From Streptomyces sp. QL37 (GTDB lineage: Bacteria > Actinomycetota > Actinomycetes > Streptomycetales > Streptomycetaceae): 64,000 nt of DNA. Position 1 is the stretch's first letter. Each line of letters starts with the position of its first letter. The notes under the pieces were generated by a model. The model was not told the origin of the DNA. It saw nothing but the letters and a program-made list of their open reading frames with translations, and ran no database searches. The DNA lies in NCBI RefSeq assembly GCF_002941025.1, contig NZ_PTJS01000001.1:1922001-1986000 (forward strand), written 5' to 3'. The translations under genes were made by a program, and so were the position numbers. Shown one piece after another: positions 42,658 through 54,295 of the stretch.

Positions 42658-43890
42658 TCAGGAGACGGGCCTGGAGTCCGTCCAGACCGACTCGAACTCC
42701 TCGCGGTACGTCTCGAAGAGGCCGTGCTCGCTGTCCTGCCCCGTCCTGACCACCGCACGCCCCCCTCCTCGCAGCACCAGCACGGGTGCCTCCATGCCGC
42801 GTGCGCGCCGCAGATACGGCTGGACGACCCCGACCGCGTCGGGTCCGTCACCGTCCACCAGATACGCCGTGAAGCGCGGCGTCTCGTCGAAGACGTGGAT
42901 CTGGAAGGCCCCCGGGTCGCGGAGCTTGGAGCGGACCCGGCGCATGTGGAGGATGTTCATCTCGACGGAGCGGCTCAGTTCGCCCTTCTTGAGGCCCAGT
43001 TCGCGCTCCCGGCGCTTGACCGCGCTGCTCGCCGGATTGATGAAGAGCAGCCGGACCCGGCAGCCCGACTCGGCGAGGCGCACCAGCCGGCGGCCCGAGA
43101 AGTTCTGCGTGAGGAGGTTGAGCCCGATGCCGATCGCGTCCAGCCTGCGCGCGCTCCCGAACAGGTCCTCGGCCGGCAGCTGACGCTGCAGACGCACCCG
43201 GTCCGGGTGGACCGAGACCACGTCGGCGTAGCGGTCGCCGACCAGCTCCTCCACGGCGTCCACCGGCAGCCGGTCGGCGGAGGGGACCGCCGCGCCGCTG
43301 CCGAGGATCTCCAGGAGCCGCGCGGAGGCGCGTTCGGCCTGCGCCAGGACCGCCTCGTTGAGCGCGCGGTTGCGGGAGACGACGTTGCGCGCCACCTCCA
43401 GCTCGTCCAGCGCGAGCTCCACCTCACGGCGGTCGTCGAAGTACGGCTCGAAGCAGGGCCAGTGCTGGACCATCAGCTCGCGCAGCTGCGGCAGCGTGAG
43501 GAAGCTCAGGACGTTGTCGTCGGCCGGGTCGAGCAGATAGCCCTTGCGGCGCGAGACCTCCCGGACCGCGACGGCGCGCTGCACCCACTCCTGCCCCGCG
43601 GGCCCGGCGGCGGCCACCACCCAGTCCTCGCCGTGCACCGGCTCGTAGATCGGCCGGATGACGGCGGAGACCACGGCGCGCAGCCGCTGTTCCACCAGAT
43701 TCAGCCAGATGTACGCCCGCCCGGCCCGCTGGGCGCGGGTGCGCACCTCGTTCCAGGCGTCCGCTCCCCAGTTCAGATCGGCACCGATCTCCATGGGCTG
43801 TGCGAGGGAGACAGCCCCTGGCGGGGCATCGGTCGATTCCCCCTCGTGACCCGCGTCACCTGGGGGCAGCTCGAACCCTCCCGAGCTCAC
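42658..43890 (-). CDS. SAV2148-family HEPN domain protein
   Basis: A 410-residue protein I recognise as the conserved Streptomyces SAV2148-type family. The N-terminal third is a helical HEPN-like domain (AWNEVRTRAQRAGRAYIWLNLVEQRLRAV...); the C-terminal half (SGRRLVRLAESGCRVRLLFINPASSAVKRRERELG...) resembles a phospholipase-D-like strand-helix unit without a clear HKD. GTG 43890 starts the conserved SSGGFELPPGD segment and has GGAAGG upstream; a TTG at 43926 would add 12 residues. Function unknown. Divergent from glgX. Confidence 0.82.
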   Translation of the reverse strand: MSSGGFELPPGDAGHEGESTDAPPGAVSLAQPMEIGADLNWGADAWNEVRTRAQRAGRAYIWLNLVEQRLRAVVSAVIRPIYEPVHGEDWVVAAAGPAGQEWVQRAVAVREVSRRKGYLLDPADDNVLSFLTLPQLRELMVQHWPCFEPYFDDRREVELALDELEVARNVVSRNRALNEAVLAQAERASARLLEILGSGAAVPSADRLPVDAVEELVGDRYADVVSVHPDRVRLQRQLPAEDLFGSARRLDAIGIGLNLLTQNFSGRRLVRLAESGCRVRLLFINPASSAVKRRERELGLKKGELSRSVEMNILHMRRVRSKLRDPGAFQIHVFDETPRFTAYLVDGDGPDAVGVVQPYLRRARGMEAPVLVLRGGGRAVVRTGQDSEHGLFETYREEFESVWTDSRPVS

Positions 43891-44268
43891 CCGTGTACCG
43901 CCTTCCGCTCCCCCACCAACGATCAAGGAAGGGTACTCCGGTAGCGGGAGCCGGTGCAGCAGGATGCACAGGCTCCTTACTCAACTCCCCTATGGCGCAG
44001 GCTCGTTCCTTGCGGTGAGATCGGGTGGAGTGAGATGGTTCATAGTGATTGCGCACCCCCTCGCACGCCGCATACCGGACGGAGGAGCCGCCCGGCGGCC
44101 CGGGCCCCTGTCCGGGCGACACCGAGGTGTACCGGGTTGACCGGCCCGGTGGGATCCCACGACGGAAACCGGCCGCACCGGTCGACGTACTAGGTAGAGG
44201 ACCGTCTTTCGGGGAGTATCGGGGCGAAAACCCCCAGCACCCGGATCAGAAGTGGAAGAGTCCTATCT
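43891..44268. promoter_or_regulatory. Divergent region between HEPN gene and glgX
   Basis: The 378 bases hold no gene. GGGG-CGAAAA-CCCC (44221-44234) is a small perfect stem about 34 bases before the glgX start and may shape its 5' leader. TACTAG near 44188 could be a -10, but no matched -35 is confident. I found no tRNA. Confidence 0.35.
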
Positions 44269-46425
<2,157 letters not shown>

Positions 46426-46447
46426 GCCGGCCTTCGGCCGATGGGGT

Positions 46448-46482
46448 GACCGGCCGGCCGGGGCGGGCCCGCCCGGCCGGTC
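46448..46482 (+). terminator. GC-rich hairpin between glgX and treY
   Basis: GACCGGCCGG (46448-46457) pairs perfectly with CCGGCCGGTC (46473-46482), and the interior can pair further. It could end glgX transcription or reduce read-through into treY. Confidence 0.5.
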
Positions 46483-46516
46483 CGGGTGGCGCAGAAGGTG
46501 GGAGAGAGGCGTCCGG

Positions 46517-48919
46517 GTGGGTACGTACGAGTCCATGACGCCCACCGCCACGTACCGGCTGCAGCTCCAACCGGACTTCCCGTTCGCCGCCGCCGCGGAC
46601 GCCGTGCCGTATATCGCCGAGCTCGGCGTCTCCCATCTGCATCTGTCCCCCGTCCTGGAGGCCGTGCCCGGCTCGGGGCACGGCTACGACGTCGTCGACC
46701 ACAGCAGGGTGCGAGCCGAGTTCGGGGGCGAGGAGGGCCTGCGGGAGCTGGCCGTCACGGCACGCGCCCACGGCCTCGGGCTGATCCTGGACATCGTGCC
46801 GAACCACATGGCCGCCGCGCCCCGGCACAATCTGCCGCTCTGGGAGGTGCTGCGCGAGGGCCCGGAGTCCCCGTACGCCCGCTGGTTCGACATCGACTGG
46901 GCGGCGGGCGGCGGGAAGGTGCTGCTGCCCGTGCTGGCAGGGCGGTTCGGCGAGGAGCGCGGCAGCATCGAGCCGGGCACCAGGGACGACGGCACGCCGG
47001 TGCTCCGCTACGGCGACCTGGAGTTCCCCCTGCGCGAGGGTACGGCGGACCTCCCGCCGGACGACCTGCTGGCCGCCCAGCACTACCGGCTCGCCTGGTG
47101 GCGGCTGGCCAGGACGGAGCTGAACTACCGGCGGTTCTTCACCATCTCCGATCTGATCGGTGTCCGGGTGGAGCACGCCGAGGTGTTCGCCGCCACTCAC
47201 GGCAAGATCCTCGAACTGGTCCGCGACGGGGTCGTCGACGGTCTGCGCATCGACCACCCCGACGGGCTGGCCGACCCCGCCGCGTACCTGGGGCGGCTCG
47301 GTGACGCCACCGGCGGGCGGTGGACGGTGGTGGAGAAGATCCTCACCGGTGACGAGGCCCTGCCCGCCGGCTGGGCGGTGGCGGGGACGACCGGTTACGA
47401 CGCGCTGCACCGGATCGACGGCCTGTTCACCGACCCCATGGGCGCGGCCGACCTGCTCGGCCGCTACCGGGACTTCGCCGGCCCTCCCGGGGACCGCGGC
47501 GGTTACTGGACCGCGACCGTCCGCCGCGCGGCGTACCGGGTGGTCACCCATGAGCTGGCCGCCGAGACGGAGTGGCTGACCCGCCTCGCCGTCGAGGCGT
47601 GCGCCGGGGATGCCGCACTGCGCGACCACGCGCCGTGGGCGCTCCACACGGCGGTGCGCGAGCTGCTGGTGCGGGTGCCCGTCTACCGGCCGTACGTGAC
47701 CGCGGGCGGCCCTCTCACGGAGATCGCCGAGTCGACGCTCCCGGCCGAGGCGGTGCGGGACGCCAGGGCGGTGTTCTCGGTCGCCCAGGAGGCGGACGCC
47801 GTCGACGTGGTGCGTGATCTGGCACTGGGCCGCCTCGGCGACGGGCCGGAGCACGTGGCGTTCTGTGCCCGGTTCGCGCAGACCGCGTCGGCGCTGCACG
47901 CCAAGTCGGTGGAGGACACGGCGTTCTACCGCTACGTGCCGCTGATCTCCGCGACCGAGGTGGGCGGCGACCCGGGCCGGCCGGCGGTGAGCCCGGAGGA
48001 GTTCCACGCCTTCTGTGCCCGGATCGCGCGGGACTGGCCGGCCACCGGCACGGTGCTGACGACGCACGACACCAAGCGCAGCGGTGACGTGCGGGCCCGG
48101 ATCGCGGTTCTCTCCGAGTGCCCCGAGCGGTGGTCCGCGCTGGTCGCGCGGCTGTCCGGGACGGCCTCCGTGCCGGCCCCCGACCCGCAGCTGGCCTGGC
48201 AGGCCTGGCAGTCGGCGTACGGCTGCGCGGGCCTTCCCGCCGGTGAGATGGCGGGCAGGCTGGAGCCCGCACTGCTGAAGTCCGTTCGCGAGGCGGGGCT
48301 GTTCACCAGCTGGACGGAGCCGGATCCCGCGTACGAGCGGGCGGTGACCGACTTCGTGGCGGCCGGCCCGGGCAGCGACGCGGGCGAGGCCCGGTCGATG
48401 ATGACCGGCTTCGCGGACACGCTCGCCCCCTTCGTGCGCGCCAATGTGCTGGGTGCCGCGCTGGTGCATCTGACGATGCCCGGGGTGCCCGATCTGTACC
48501 AGGGCACGGAGCGGGAGTACGTCGCTCTGGTCGACCCGGACAACCGGAGGCCGTTCAGCAGGCCCTCCGGGGGCGAGGACGAGAAGGCGGCGCTGACCAC
48601 GGCCGCGCTGCGGCTGCGCCGGGAACGCCCCGAGCTCTTCGGCGAGTCGGGCACCTACGCCCCGCTGGCCGCCCGGGGCCCGGCGGCCGCGCACTGTCTG
48701 GCGTTCTGCCGGTCCGGCGAGGTGGTCACGGCGGTGACCCGGCTGTCGCTCCGGCTCGACGAGGAGGGGGGCTGGCGCGACACCGGGCTGGCGCTCCCCG
48801 ACGAGGGCCCGTGGAGCGATCTTCTGTCCGCCGGGCGGGAGTTCACCGGTCCTGTGGTCCCGGTGGCGGAGCTCTTCGCGGACCGGCCGGTGGCGCTGCT
48901 GGTGAGGGCGGGGCGCTGA
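46517..48919 (+). CDS. treY: Malto-oligosyltrehalose synthase
   Basis: An 800-residue GH13 enzyme that turns the reducing-end glucose of a maltodextrin into a trehalose unit by internal transfer. It opens TATYRLQLQPDFPF and ends PDLYQGTE...DPDNRRP, both typical. The nucleophile is D246 (GLRIDHPDG) and the acid/base E273 (VVEKIL); the later TTHDTKRSGD carries the third acid. GTG 46517 has GGAGAGAGG upstream, whereas ATG 46535 has none. Works with GlgX and TreZ in the cytoplasm. Confidence 0.95.
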   Translation: MGTYESMTPTATYRLQLQPDFPFAAAADAVPYIAELGVSHLHLSPVLEAVPGSGHGYDVVDHSRVRAEFGGEEGLRELAVTARAHGLGLILDIVPNHMAAAPRHNLPLWEVLREGPESPYARWFDIDWAAGGGKVLLPVLAGRFGEERGSIEPGTRDDGTPVLRYGDLEFPLREGTADLPPDDLLAAQHYRLAWWRLARTELNYRRFFTISDLIGVRVEHAEVFAATHGKILELVRDGVVDGLRIDHPDGLADPAAYLGRLGDATGGRWTVVEKILTGDEALPAGWAVAGTTGYDALHRIDGLFTDPMGAADLLGRYRDFAGPPGDRGGYWTATVRRAAYRVVTHELAAETEWLTRLAVEACAGDAALRDHAPWALHTAVRELLVRVPVYRPYVTAGGPLTEIAESTLPAEAVRDARAVFSVAQEADAVDVVRDLALGRLGDGPEHVAFCARFAQTASALHAKSVEDTAFYRYVPLISATEVGGDPGRPAVSPEEFHAFCARIARDWPATGTVLTTHDTKRSGDVRARIAVLSECPERWSALVARLSGTASVPAPDPQLAWQAWQSAYGCAGLPAGEMAGRLEPALLKSVREAGLFTSWTEPDPAYERAVTDFVAAGPGSDAGEARSMMTGFADTLAPFVRANVLGAALVHLTMPGVPDLYQGTEREYVALVDPDNRRPFSRPSGGEDEKAALTTAALRLRRERPELFGESGTYAPLAARGPAAAHCLAFCRSGEVVTAVTRLSLRLDEEGGWRDTGLALPDEGPWSDLLSAGREFTGPVVPVAELFADRPVALLVRAGR

Positions 48920-48932
48920 GCGGTGCGCTCGC

Positions 48933-49499
48933 TCAGGCCGGGGGCACGGGCAGTGAAGCGGAGAGCAGGAAGGTCATCCGGCCGAAGCTCACCTGATCGC
49001 CGTCGCTCACCACGACCGAGCCGACGACCCGCTGGCCGTTGACGCACGTGCCGTTGGTGGAGCCCAGGTCGCGCAGGATCCACCGGCTGCCGTGCGCGGT
49101 CAGTTCGGCGTGCGTCCGCGACACCGTCTCGTGGTTGAGCCGGAGTCCGTTGCCCGGGTCGCGGCCGATGCGCAGCGGGTGCGGTCCGGGCACGGGCAGC
49201 AGGAGTCTGGGCAACCGCTCGGACTGCCACGCCCTGCGCACCCGGGCCGGAAAGGCGGAGACCCCGCCCACCGCGCGGAACAGGCCGCGTGACCAGCGTC
49301 CGCCCGGCTCCAGGTCCGAGGTGAGCGCCTTGAGCTCCTCGGAGCGCCGGGCTGTCAGGGCGAGTTCCATGCGCCGCAGGAACGTGTCGTGGGAGAGCTT
49401 GCCCTGCGCGGCGCCGTCTCTGAGCACACCGAGTACACGGTCGCGCTCGGCGTCCGAGAGCCGCGCGGGGTACGTGTAGTGCTCGAAGGAGGACGTCAC
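48933..49499 (-). CDS. DUF1707 and FHA domain protein
   Basis: A 188-residue protein. Residues 8-60 form a DUF1707 domain (YPARLSDAERDRVLGVLRDGAAQGKLSHDTFLRRM...). Residues 100-185 form a forkhead-associated domain with GRDPGN, SRTHAEL and STNGTCVNG, the phosphothreonine-binding residues. It probably binds a phosphoprotein made by a Ser/Thr kinase; no kinase is nearby. The start is GTG. It ends 13 bases from treY, convergent. Confidence 0.9.
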   Translation of the reverse strand: MTSSFEHYTYPARLSDAERDRVLGVLRDGAAQGKLSHDTFLRRMELALTARRSEELKALTSDLEPGGRWSRGLFRAVGGVSAFPARVRRAWQSERLPRLLLPVPGPHPLRIGRDPGNGLRLNHETVSRTHAELTAHGSRWILRDLGSTNGTCVNGQRVVGSVVVSDGDQVSFGRMTFLLSASLPVPPA

Positions 49500-49664
49500 A
49501 GCACCGATTGTCGGTCCGACAGGCCCGAGGTGTCCAGACGATGCCCGTTTCCTGCCACCCTGACCTGCGCCGGAGCGGGTGAATACCGCTCGCCGGGAGC
49601 CCGGGAACTTGTTATTCTCGCGCGCTGCCGCCGTCGTGAGCGGCACTCGCGTCGAGGAGACTCT

Positions 49665-50627
49665 GTGACCCCTGCACCATCGGAACTGACCATCCGTCCG
49701 CTCACCGGAGCGGACGAACTCGGTCTGTTCCTCCGGCTGCCCTACGTGCTCGACCATGAGCTCGCCGACGACCTCGCCACGGGCCGCCGCCGCCCCGAGT
49801 GGATGTGGGTCGCCCTGCGCGGCGACCGCGTGGTGGGACGGATCGCCTGGTGGACGGGGAAGGACGGCGACAGCCCTCAGCTCCTGGACTTCTTCGACCT
49901 GGACGACACCCTGCCGGAGCCGGAGCGCGGTGAGATCGGGCTCGAACTGCTGGAGAAGGCGACCGCCGCGGTCGTCCCCGCCGGGCCCGCCCGGCCCGAG
50001 TACGGTCGCTACATCCCGCCGGACTGGCGCGAGGACCCCGCCGCCCGCGATGTCGTCGAGGCCCGGATACGGGTCATGGAGGCCAGCGGCGCCCGCATGC
50101 TCGTCGAGCGGCTGCGTCTGGAGTGGCGGGCGGGCACACCGGTCCCCGAGGACACCGGCCGGCTGGTGTTCCGCCGGGTCACCGGACGCGAGGACCTCGT
50201 CGCTCTGATGATCCCGGTGATGGAAGGCACCCTGGACGCCCACGGCCAGGCGGACCTGGCCTCCGGCCTGAGTGCCCGGGAGGCCGCGGAGAAGCAGTAC
50301 GACGAGGAGTTCGCCGGTCTCAGGACGCCTCAGGAGTGGTGGCGGATAGCGGAGTTGCCGGACGGTGAGCCGGTGGGCTTCGTCATTCCGGCGCGCAACA
50401 ACTACCACCCGATGATCAGCTACATCGGGGTGCTGCCCGCGCACCGGGGTCACGGCTACATCGACGACATCCTGGCCGAGGGCACCCGGGTGCTCGCCGC
50501 CCAGGAGGGCGTGGAACGGATCAGGGCGGCGACCGACCTCGGCAACGTCCCGATGGCGAGGTCCTTCGAGCGCCTGGGTTACGTCAACTTCGAGCGGGCC
50601 TTCGACATGGTGTGGGACCAGCCGTGA
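49665..50627 (+). CDS. GNAT-family N-acetyltransferase
   Basis: A 320-residue protein with a GNAT domain in the C-terminal half: motif A is YIGVLPAHRGHGYIDDILAEGT (about 245-266), followed by AATDLGNVPMARSFERLGY. The N-terminal half looks like a second, degenerate GNAT unit without the acetyl-CoA loop. Substrate unknown. GTG 49665 has GAGGAGA just upstream. Confidence 0.87.
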   Translation: MTPAPSELTIRPLTGADELGLFLRLPYVLDHELADDLATGRRRPEWMWVALRGDRVVGRIAWWTGKDGDSPQLLDFFDLDDTLPEPERGEIGLELLEKATAAVVPAGPARPEYGRYIPPDWREDPAARDVVEARIRVMEASGARMLVERLRLEWRAGTPVPEDTGRLVFRRVTGREDLVALMIPVMEGTLDAHGQADLASGLSAREAAEKQYDEEFAGLRTPQEWWRIAELPDGEPVGFVIPARNNYHPMISYIGVLPAHRGHGYIDDILAEGTRVLAAQEGVERIRAATDLGNVPMARSFERLGYVNFERAFDMVWDQP

Positions 50628-50748
50628 ACCGGTGAACGCGGTGGTCCGGGAACGCGGTGTCGGCGCCCGGACGCCCGTACCGGACAGGGAGGGAGGCGAG
50701 ACGCGTGCGTGACGTCGGCACCACCCGCAGCACCACGTCCACGCGCTC

Positions 50749-50790
50749 CCGTCCCGTCCGCGGGACGGTGTCGAACCCGGTCCGACCGGG
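50749..50790. terminator. Two hairpins between convergent GNAT and GH1 genes
   Basis: CCGTCCCG-TCCG-CGGGACGG (50749-50768) is a perfect 8-bp stem, followed by CCCGGT-CCG-ACCGGG (50776-50790), a 6-bp stem. They lie between gene ends in opposing directions, as a bidirectional terminator should. The rest of 50628-50859 holds no gene. Confidence 0.65.
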
Positions 50791-50859
50791 GCGCGGCGGG
50801 GGCGCCGGGCCGGGGCGACACGCCGATGGCGGCCGTGTTCGCCCGGGCCGGTCGCCGCA

Positions 50860-52254
50860 TCACGCAGGAGCGTGTCCACCTGGTGTGAGCGCCGTACCCT
50901 GCGAGCCCCCGGTGCGCTGCGCGCTGATCACGTCGCGGTACCAGGCGTACGACTCCTTGGGGGTGCGGCGCAGCGTCTCGTAGTCGATGTGGACCAGGCC
51001 GAACCGCTTGCTGGCGCCCTCGGTCCATTCGACGTTGTCGGTGAGCGACCAGGTGAAGTAGCCGCGCACGTCGACGCCCGCGTCGATGGCCCTGCGCAAC
51101 GCCTCCAGGTGCCCTTCCAGGAACGCGATGCGGCGGCCGTCGGCGACGGGCTCGTCGACGGCGCAGCCGTTCTCCGTGATGTAGACGGGCGGCAGCCGGT
51201 CGCCGAAGCGGTTTCTCAGCAGACCGAGTGTCTCGGCGAGCCCCTCGGGGACGACGGGCCAGCCGAAGTCGGTGGTGTCGTAGCCCTTGATCTCCCTGAT
51301 GCCGAAGGGAAGTCCCCCGGGCATGGCGTAGCCGGAGAAGGTGTCGAGCGCTTCGGGGCGCGGGGCGCCGACGAGCGTCGGGTTGTAGTAGTTGACGCCG
51401 TACCAGTCGAGGGGCGTCGAGATGACCTTGAGGTCGTCGTCGACCGGACCCGGCATCAGTGCGGCGAAGCCCTCGTCGGGGTAGCGGCCGGTGAGCACCG
51501 GGTCGGCGAACAGCCAGTTGGTCAGGGTGTCGTAGAGCTCCGCGCCCATGCGGTCCTCGTCCGAGTCCCCCGCCGTCCACACGGGTGAGTGGGAGAGCGC
51601 GATGCCGATGTCGCCGGCTCCGGCGGCGCGCAGCGCCCGTACGGCCAGCCCGTGCGCGAGCAACTGGTGGTGGGCGGCCGGCAGCGCGTCGAAGAGGAGC
51701 GTGCGGCCGGGGGCGTGCTCACCGAGCGCGTAGCCGAGCATGGTGACCTCGGCCGGTTCGTTGATGGTGATCCACATGGGGACCCGGTCGGCGAGGCGTT
51801 CGGCGACGATGCCCGCGTACTCGGCGAAGCGGTAGGCGGTGTCCCGGTTGAGCCAGCCGCCCGCCTCGTCCAGCGGGAGCGGCGTGTCCCAGTGGTAGAG
51901 CGTCGGGGCCGGGGTGATGCCGTGGGCGCAGAGTTCGTCGACGAGCCGGTCGTAGAAGTCCAGCCCCGCCGGGTTGAGCGCGCCGCTTCCGCCGGGTACG
52001 ACACGGGGCCAGCTGATGGAGAAGCGGAAGGCGTCCGCGCCGAGTCCGGCGAGCAGGGCGACGTCCTCGCGGTAGTGCTCGTGGAAGCCGGTTCCCCGGG
52101 TGGTGTCGGTGCCGTCCTTGATCCGGCCGGGCTGGGCGGCGAAGGCGTCCCAGCCGGAGAGCCCCTTGCCGTCGGCGTCGAAGGCCCCTTCCGTCTGGAA
52201 GGCGGAGGCGGACGCGCCCCAGAGGAAGCCGGGTGGGAAGGACGGCACGGTCAT
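50860..52254 (-). CDS. GH1 beta-glucosidase
   Basis: A 464-residue family-1 glycosidase opening FPPGFLWGASASAFQTEGA. The acid/base is E166 (TINEP) and the nucleophile E361 (ITENG). No signal peptide, so it hydrolyses imported beta-glucosides in the cytoplasm. The start at 52254 has GGAGG five bases upstream; 17 further residues of open frame are leader. Divergent from treZ. No transporter or LacI gene is directly attached. Confidence 0.94.
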   Translation of the reverse strand: MTVPSFPPGFLWGASASAFQTEGAFDADGKGLSGWDAFAAQPGRIKDGTDTTRGTGFHEHYREDVALLAGLGADAFRFSISWPRVVPGGSGALNPAGLDFYDRLVDELCAHGITPAPTLYHWDTPLPLDEAGGWLNRDTAYRFAEYAGIVAERLADRVPMWITINEPAEVTMLGYALGEHAPGRTLLFDALPAAHHQLLAHGLAVRALRAAGAGDIGIALSHSPVWTAGDSDEDRMGAELYDTLTNWLFADPVLTGRYPDEGFAALMPGPVDDDLKVISTPLDWYGVNYYNPTLVGAPRPEALDTFSGYAMPGGLPFGIREIKGYDTTDFGWPVVPEGLAETLGLLRNRFGDRLPPVYITENGCAVDEPVADGRRIAFLEGHLEALRRAIDAGVDVRGYFTWSLTDNVEWTEGASKRFGLVHIDYETLRRTPKESYAWYRDVISAQRTGGSQGTALTPGGHAPA

Positions 52255-52510
52255 CTCGGCCTCCAGCAGCCGTAGGAGGGACCCGGGGCCTTTCGTTCGG
52301 ATCACGCCGGGCTTGCCTGATCCAAACGGGAGACCCTGGTACTAATGCCCGGGCTCGCCGCGAATGAGCAGAACCCGGTAGGGCAATGATCAGGACCAGA
52401 CCCTAATCGCCACTTACGGGCTCGTTCCAGTGTCCTGGGGCCGTGCGTGCGAATTCCGCCGATCGTGGGGCCTCGGTCGAGGCATCAGGTTCATGGACGA
52501 GGAGTGCTGA

Positions 52511-54271
52511 ATGCAGTTCGAGGTGTGGGCCCCCGAGGCCGGCTCTGCCGCACTGTGCGTGGCGGGCGGCCGCCGGCCGATGGAGCGGGACCCGCTGCGT
52601 GCGGGCTGGTGGACCGCGGAGGCCGAGGCGGCGGACGGGGACCGTTACGGGTTCTCGCTCGACGACGGCCCCGTGCTGCCCGATCCCCGCTCCCGCCGCC
52701 AGCCGGACGGGCCCGACGGCGAGAGCGCGGTCGTCGACCACGATGCCCATGCCTGGCGCACCGTCTGGGCGGGGCGCGGGATGCCGGGCGCCGTCCTCTA
52801 CGAGCTGCACATCGGCACGTTCACCGAGGCGGGCACCTTCGACGCCGCTGCCGAGCGGCTCGGCAGCCTCGTGGACCTCGGCATCACCCATGTGGAGCTG
52901 ATGCCCGTCTGCCCGTTCCCCGGCACGCACGGCTGGGGGTACGAAGGGGTGTCCCTCTGGGCGGTGCACGAGCCGTACGGCGGCCCGGCAGGGCTCAAGC
53001 GCTTCGTCGACACGGCGCACGGTCTGGGTCTCGCGGTTTTCCTGGACGTGGTCCACAACCACCTGGGCCCCTCGGGCAACTATCTGCCCGCCTTCGGCCC
53101 GTACTTCACGGACACGCACCACACCCCCTGGGGTTCGGCCGTCAATCTCGACGCCCCCGGCTCGGACGAGGTGCGCGCGTATCTGCTGGGCAGTGCGCTC
53201 GCCTGGCTGCGGGACTACCGCCTGGACGGCCTGCGCCTGGACGCCGTCCACGCGCTGGCCGACGGCAGGGCGCTCACCTTCCTGGAGGAGCTCTCCACGG
53301 CTGTCGACGCACTCGCGTCGGAGCTGGGCAGACCGCTCGGGCTGATCGCGGAGTCCGATCTCTGCGACCCGCGGACGACCACCCCGCGCACGGAGGGCGG
53401 CATCGGTCTGCACGCCCAGTGGAACGACGACTTCCACCACGCCCTGCACACCGCGCTCACCGGTGAGTCCCAGGGCTACTACGCCGACTTCGCGGCCGCC
53501 CCGCTGGCCGCCCTCGCCAAGACCGTGACGAGGGCGTTCTTCCACAACGGCACATACTCCAGCTTCCGGGGCCGCACGCACGGCCGCCCCGTCGACGTCA
53601 CCCGGGCGCCCGCCCACCGCTTCGTGGGCTACGCCCAGACCCATGACCAGATCGGCAACCGCGCCCTCGGCGACCGGCTCGCCGCCGGGCTCTCCCCCGG
53701 GCTCCAGGCGTGCGCCGCGGCGCTCGTGCTCACCGGGCCGTTCACCCCGATGCTCTTCATGGGCGAGGAGTGGGGCGCCCGCACCCCGTGGCAGTTCTTC
53801 ACCGACCACACCGACCCGGAGCTCGCCCGGGCCGTCCGCGAGGGCAGGCGGCGGGAGTTCGCGGCGCACGGCTGGGCCGAGGAGGACATCCCCGACCCGC
53901 AGGACCCGGCCACCCGGGCCCGCTCCTGCCTCGACTGGAGCGAACCGGAGCGCGAGCCCCACGCCCGGTTGCTCGCCTGGTACCGCGAGCTGATCGCGCT
54001 GCGCCGCGCCCTGCCGGACCTCTCCGATCCGGATCTGGCCTCGGTGCGGACGGCGTACGACGAGGAGGCCCGCTGGATCGCCTACCGGCGGGGGGATCTG
54101 CGGATCGCGGTCAACCTGGCCGGGAAGCCGGCCGCCATCCCGCTGGGAGCCGGCCGCCACCGTGCGCCCGGGGGCAGGGTGCTGGCCGCCTGGGAGCCGG
54201 CCGAGGCCCCGGGCGGCGACGGGGTGCTGCACCTGCCGCCGGAGTCGTGCGTGGTGCTGGCCGACGACTGA
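52511..54271 (+). CDS. treZ: Malto-oligosyltrehalose trehalohydrolase
   Basis: A 586-residue GH13 enzyme with an N-terminal E-set domain (1-90) releasing trehalose from malto-oligosyltrehalose. Motifs include GLRLDAVHAL with D244, LIAESDLCDP with E281, and AQTHDQIGNR. GAGGAG precedes the ATG. It completes the GlgX-TreY-TreZ route but is separated from treY by three unrelated genes and has its own 256-bp upstream region shared with the GH1 gene. Confidence 0.95.
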   Translation: MQFEVWAPEAGSAALCVAGGRRPMERDPLRAGWWTAEAEAADGDRYGFSLDDGPVLPDPRSRRQPDGPDGESAVVDHDAHAWRTVWAGRGMPGAVLYELHIGTFTEAGTFDAAAERLGSLVDLGITHVELMPVCPFPGTHGWGYEGVSLWAVHEPYGGPAGLKRFVDTAHGLGLAVFLDVVHNHLGPSGNYLPAFGPYFTDTHHTPWGSAVNLDAPGSDEVRAYLLGSALAWLRDYRLDGLRLDAVHALADGRALTFLEELSTAVDALASELGRPLGLIAESDLCDPRTTTPRTEGGIGLHAQWNDDFHHALHTALTGESQGYYADFAAAPLAALAKTVTRAFFHNGTYSSFRGRTHGRPVDVTRAPAHRFVGYAQTHDQIGNRALGDRLAAGLSPGLQACAAALVLTGPFTPMLFMGEEWGARTPWQFFTDHTDPELARAVREGRRREFAAHGWAEEDIPDPQDPATRARSCLDWSEPEREPHARLLAWYRELIALRRALPDLSDPDLASVRTAYDEEARWIAYRRGDLRIAVNLAGKPAAIPLGAGRHRAPGGRVLAAWEPAEAPGGDGVLHLPPESCVVLADD

Positions 54272-54295
54272 GGCCGCGCCTCCTGCGGGCGGCCG

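Noticed and set aside
43927-44268. Possible tRNA upstream of glgX
   Set aside because: I looked for a cloverleaf with a GTTCGA-type T-loop and CCA-side pairing and found none.
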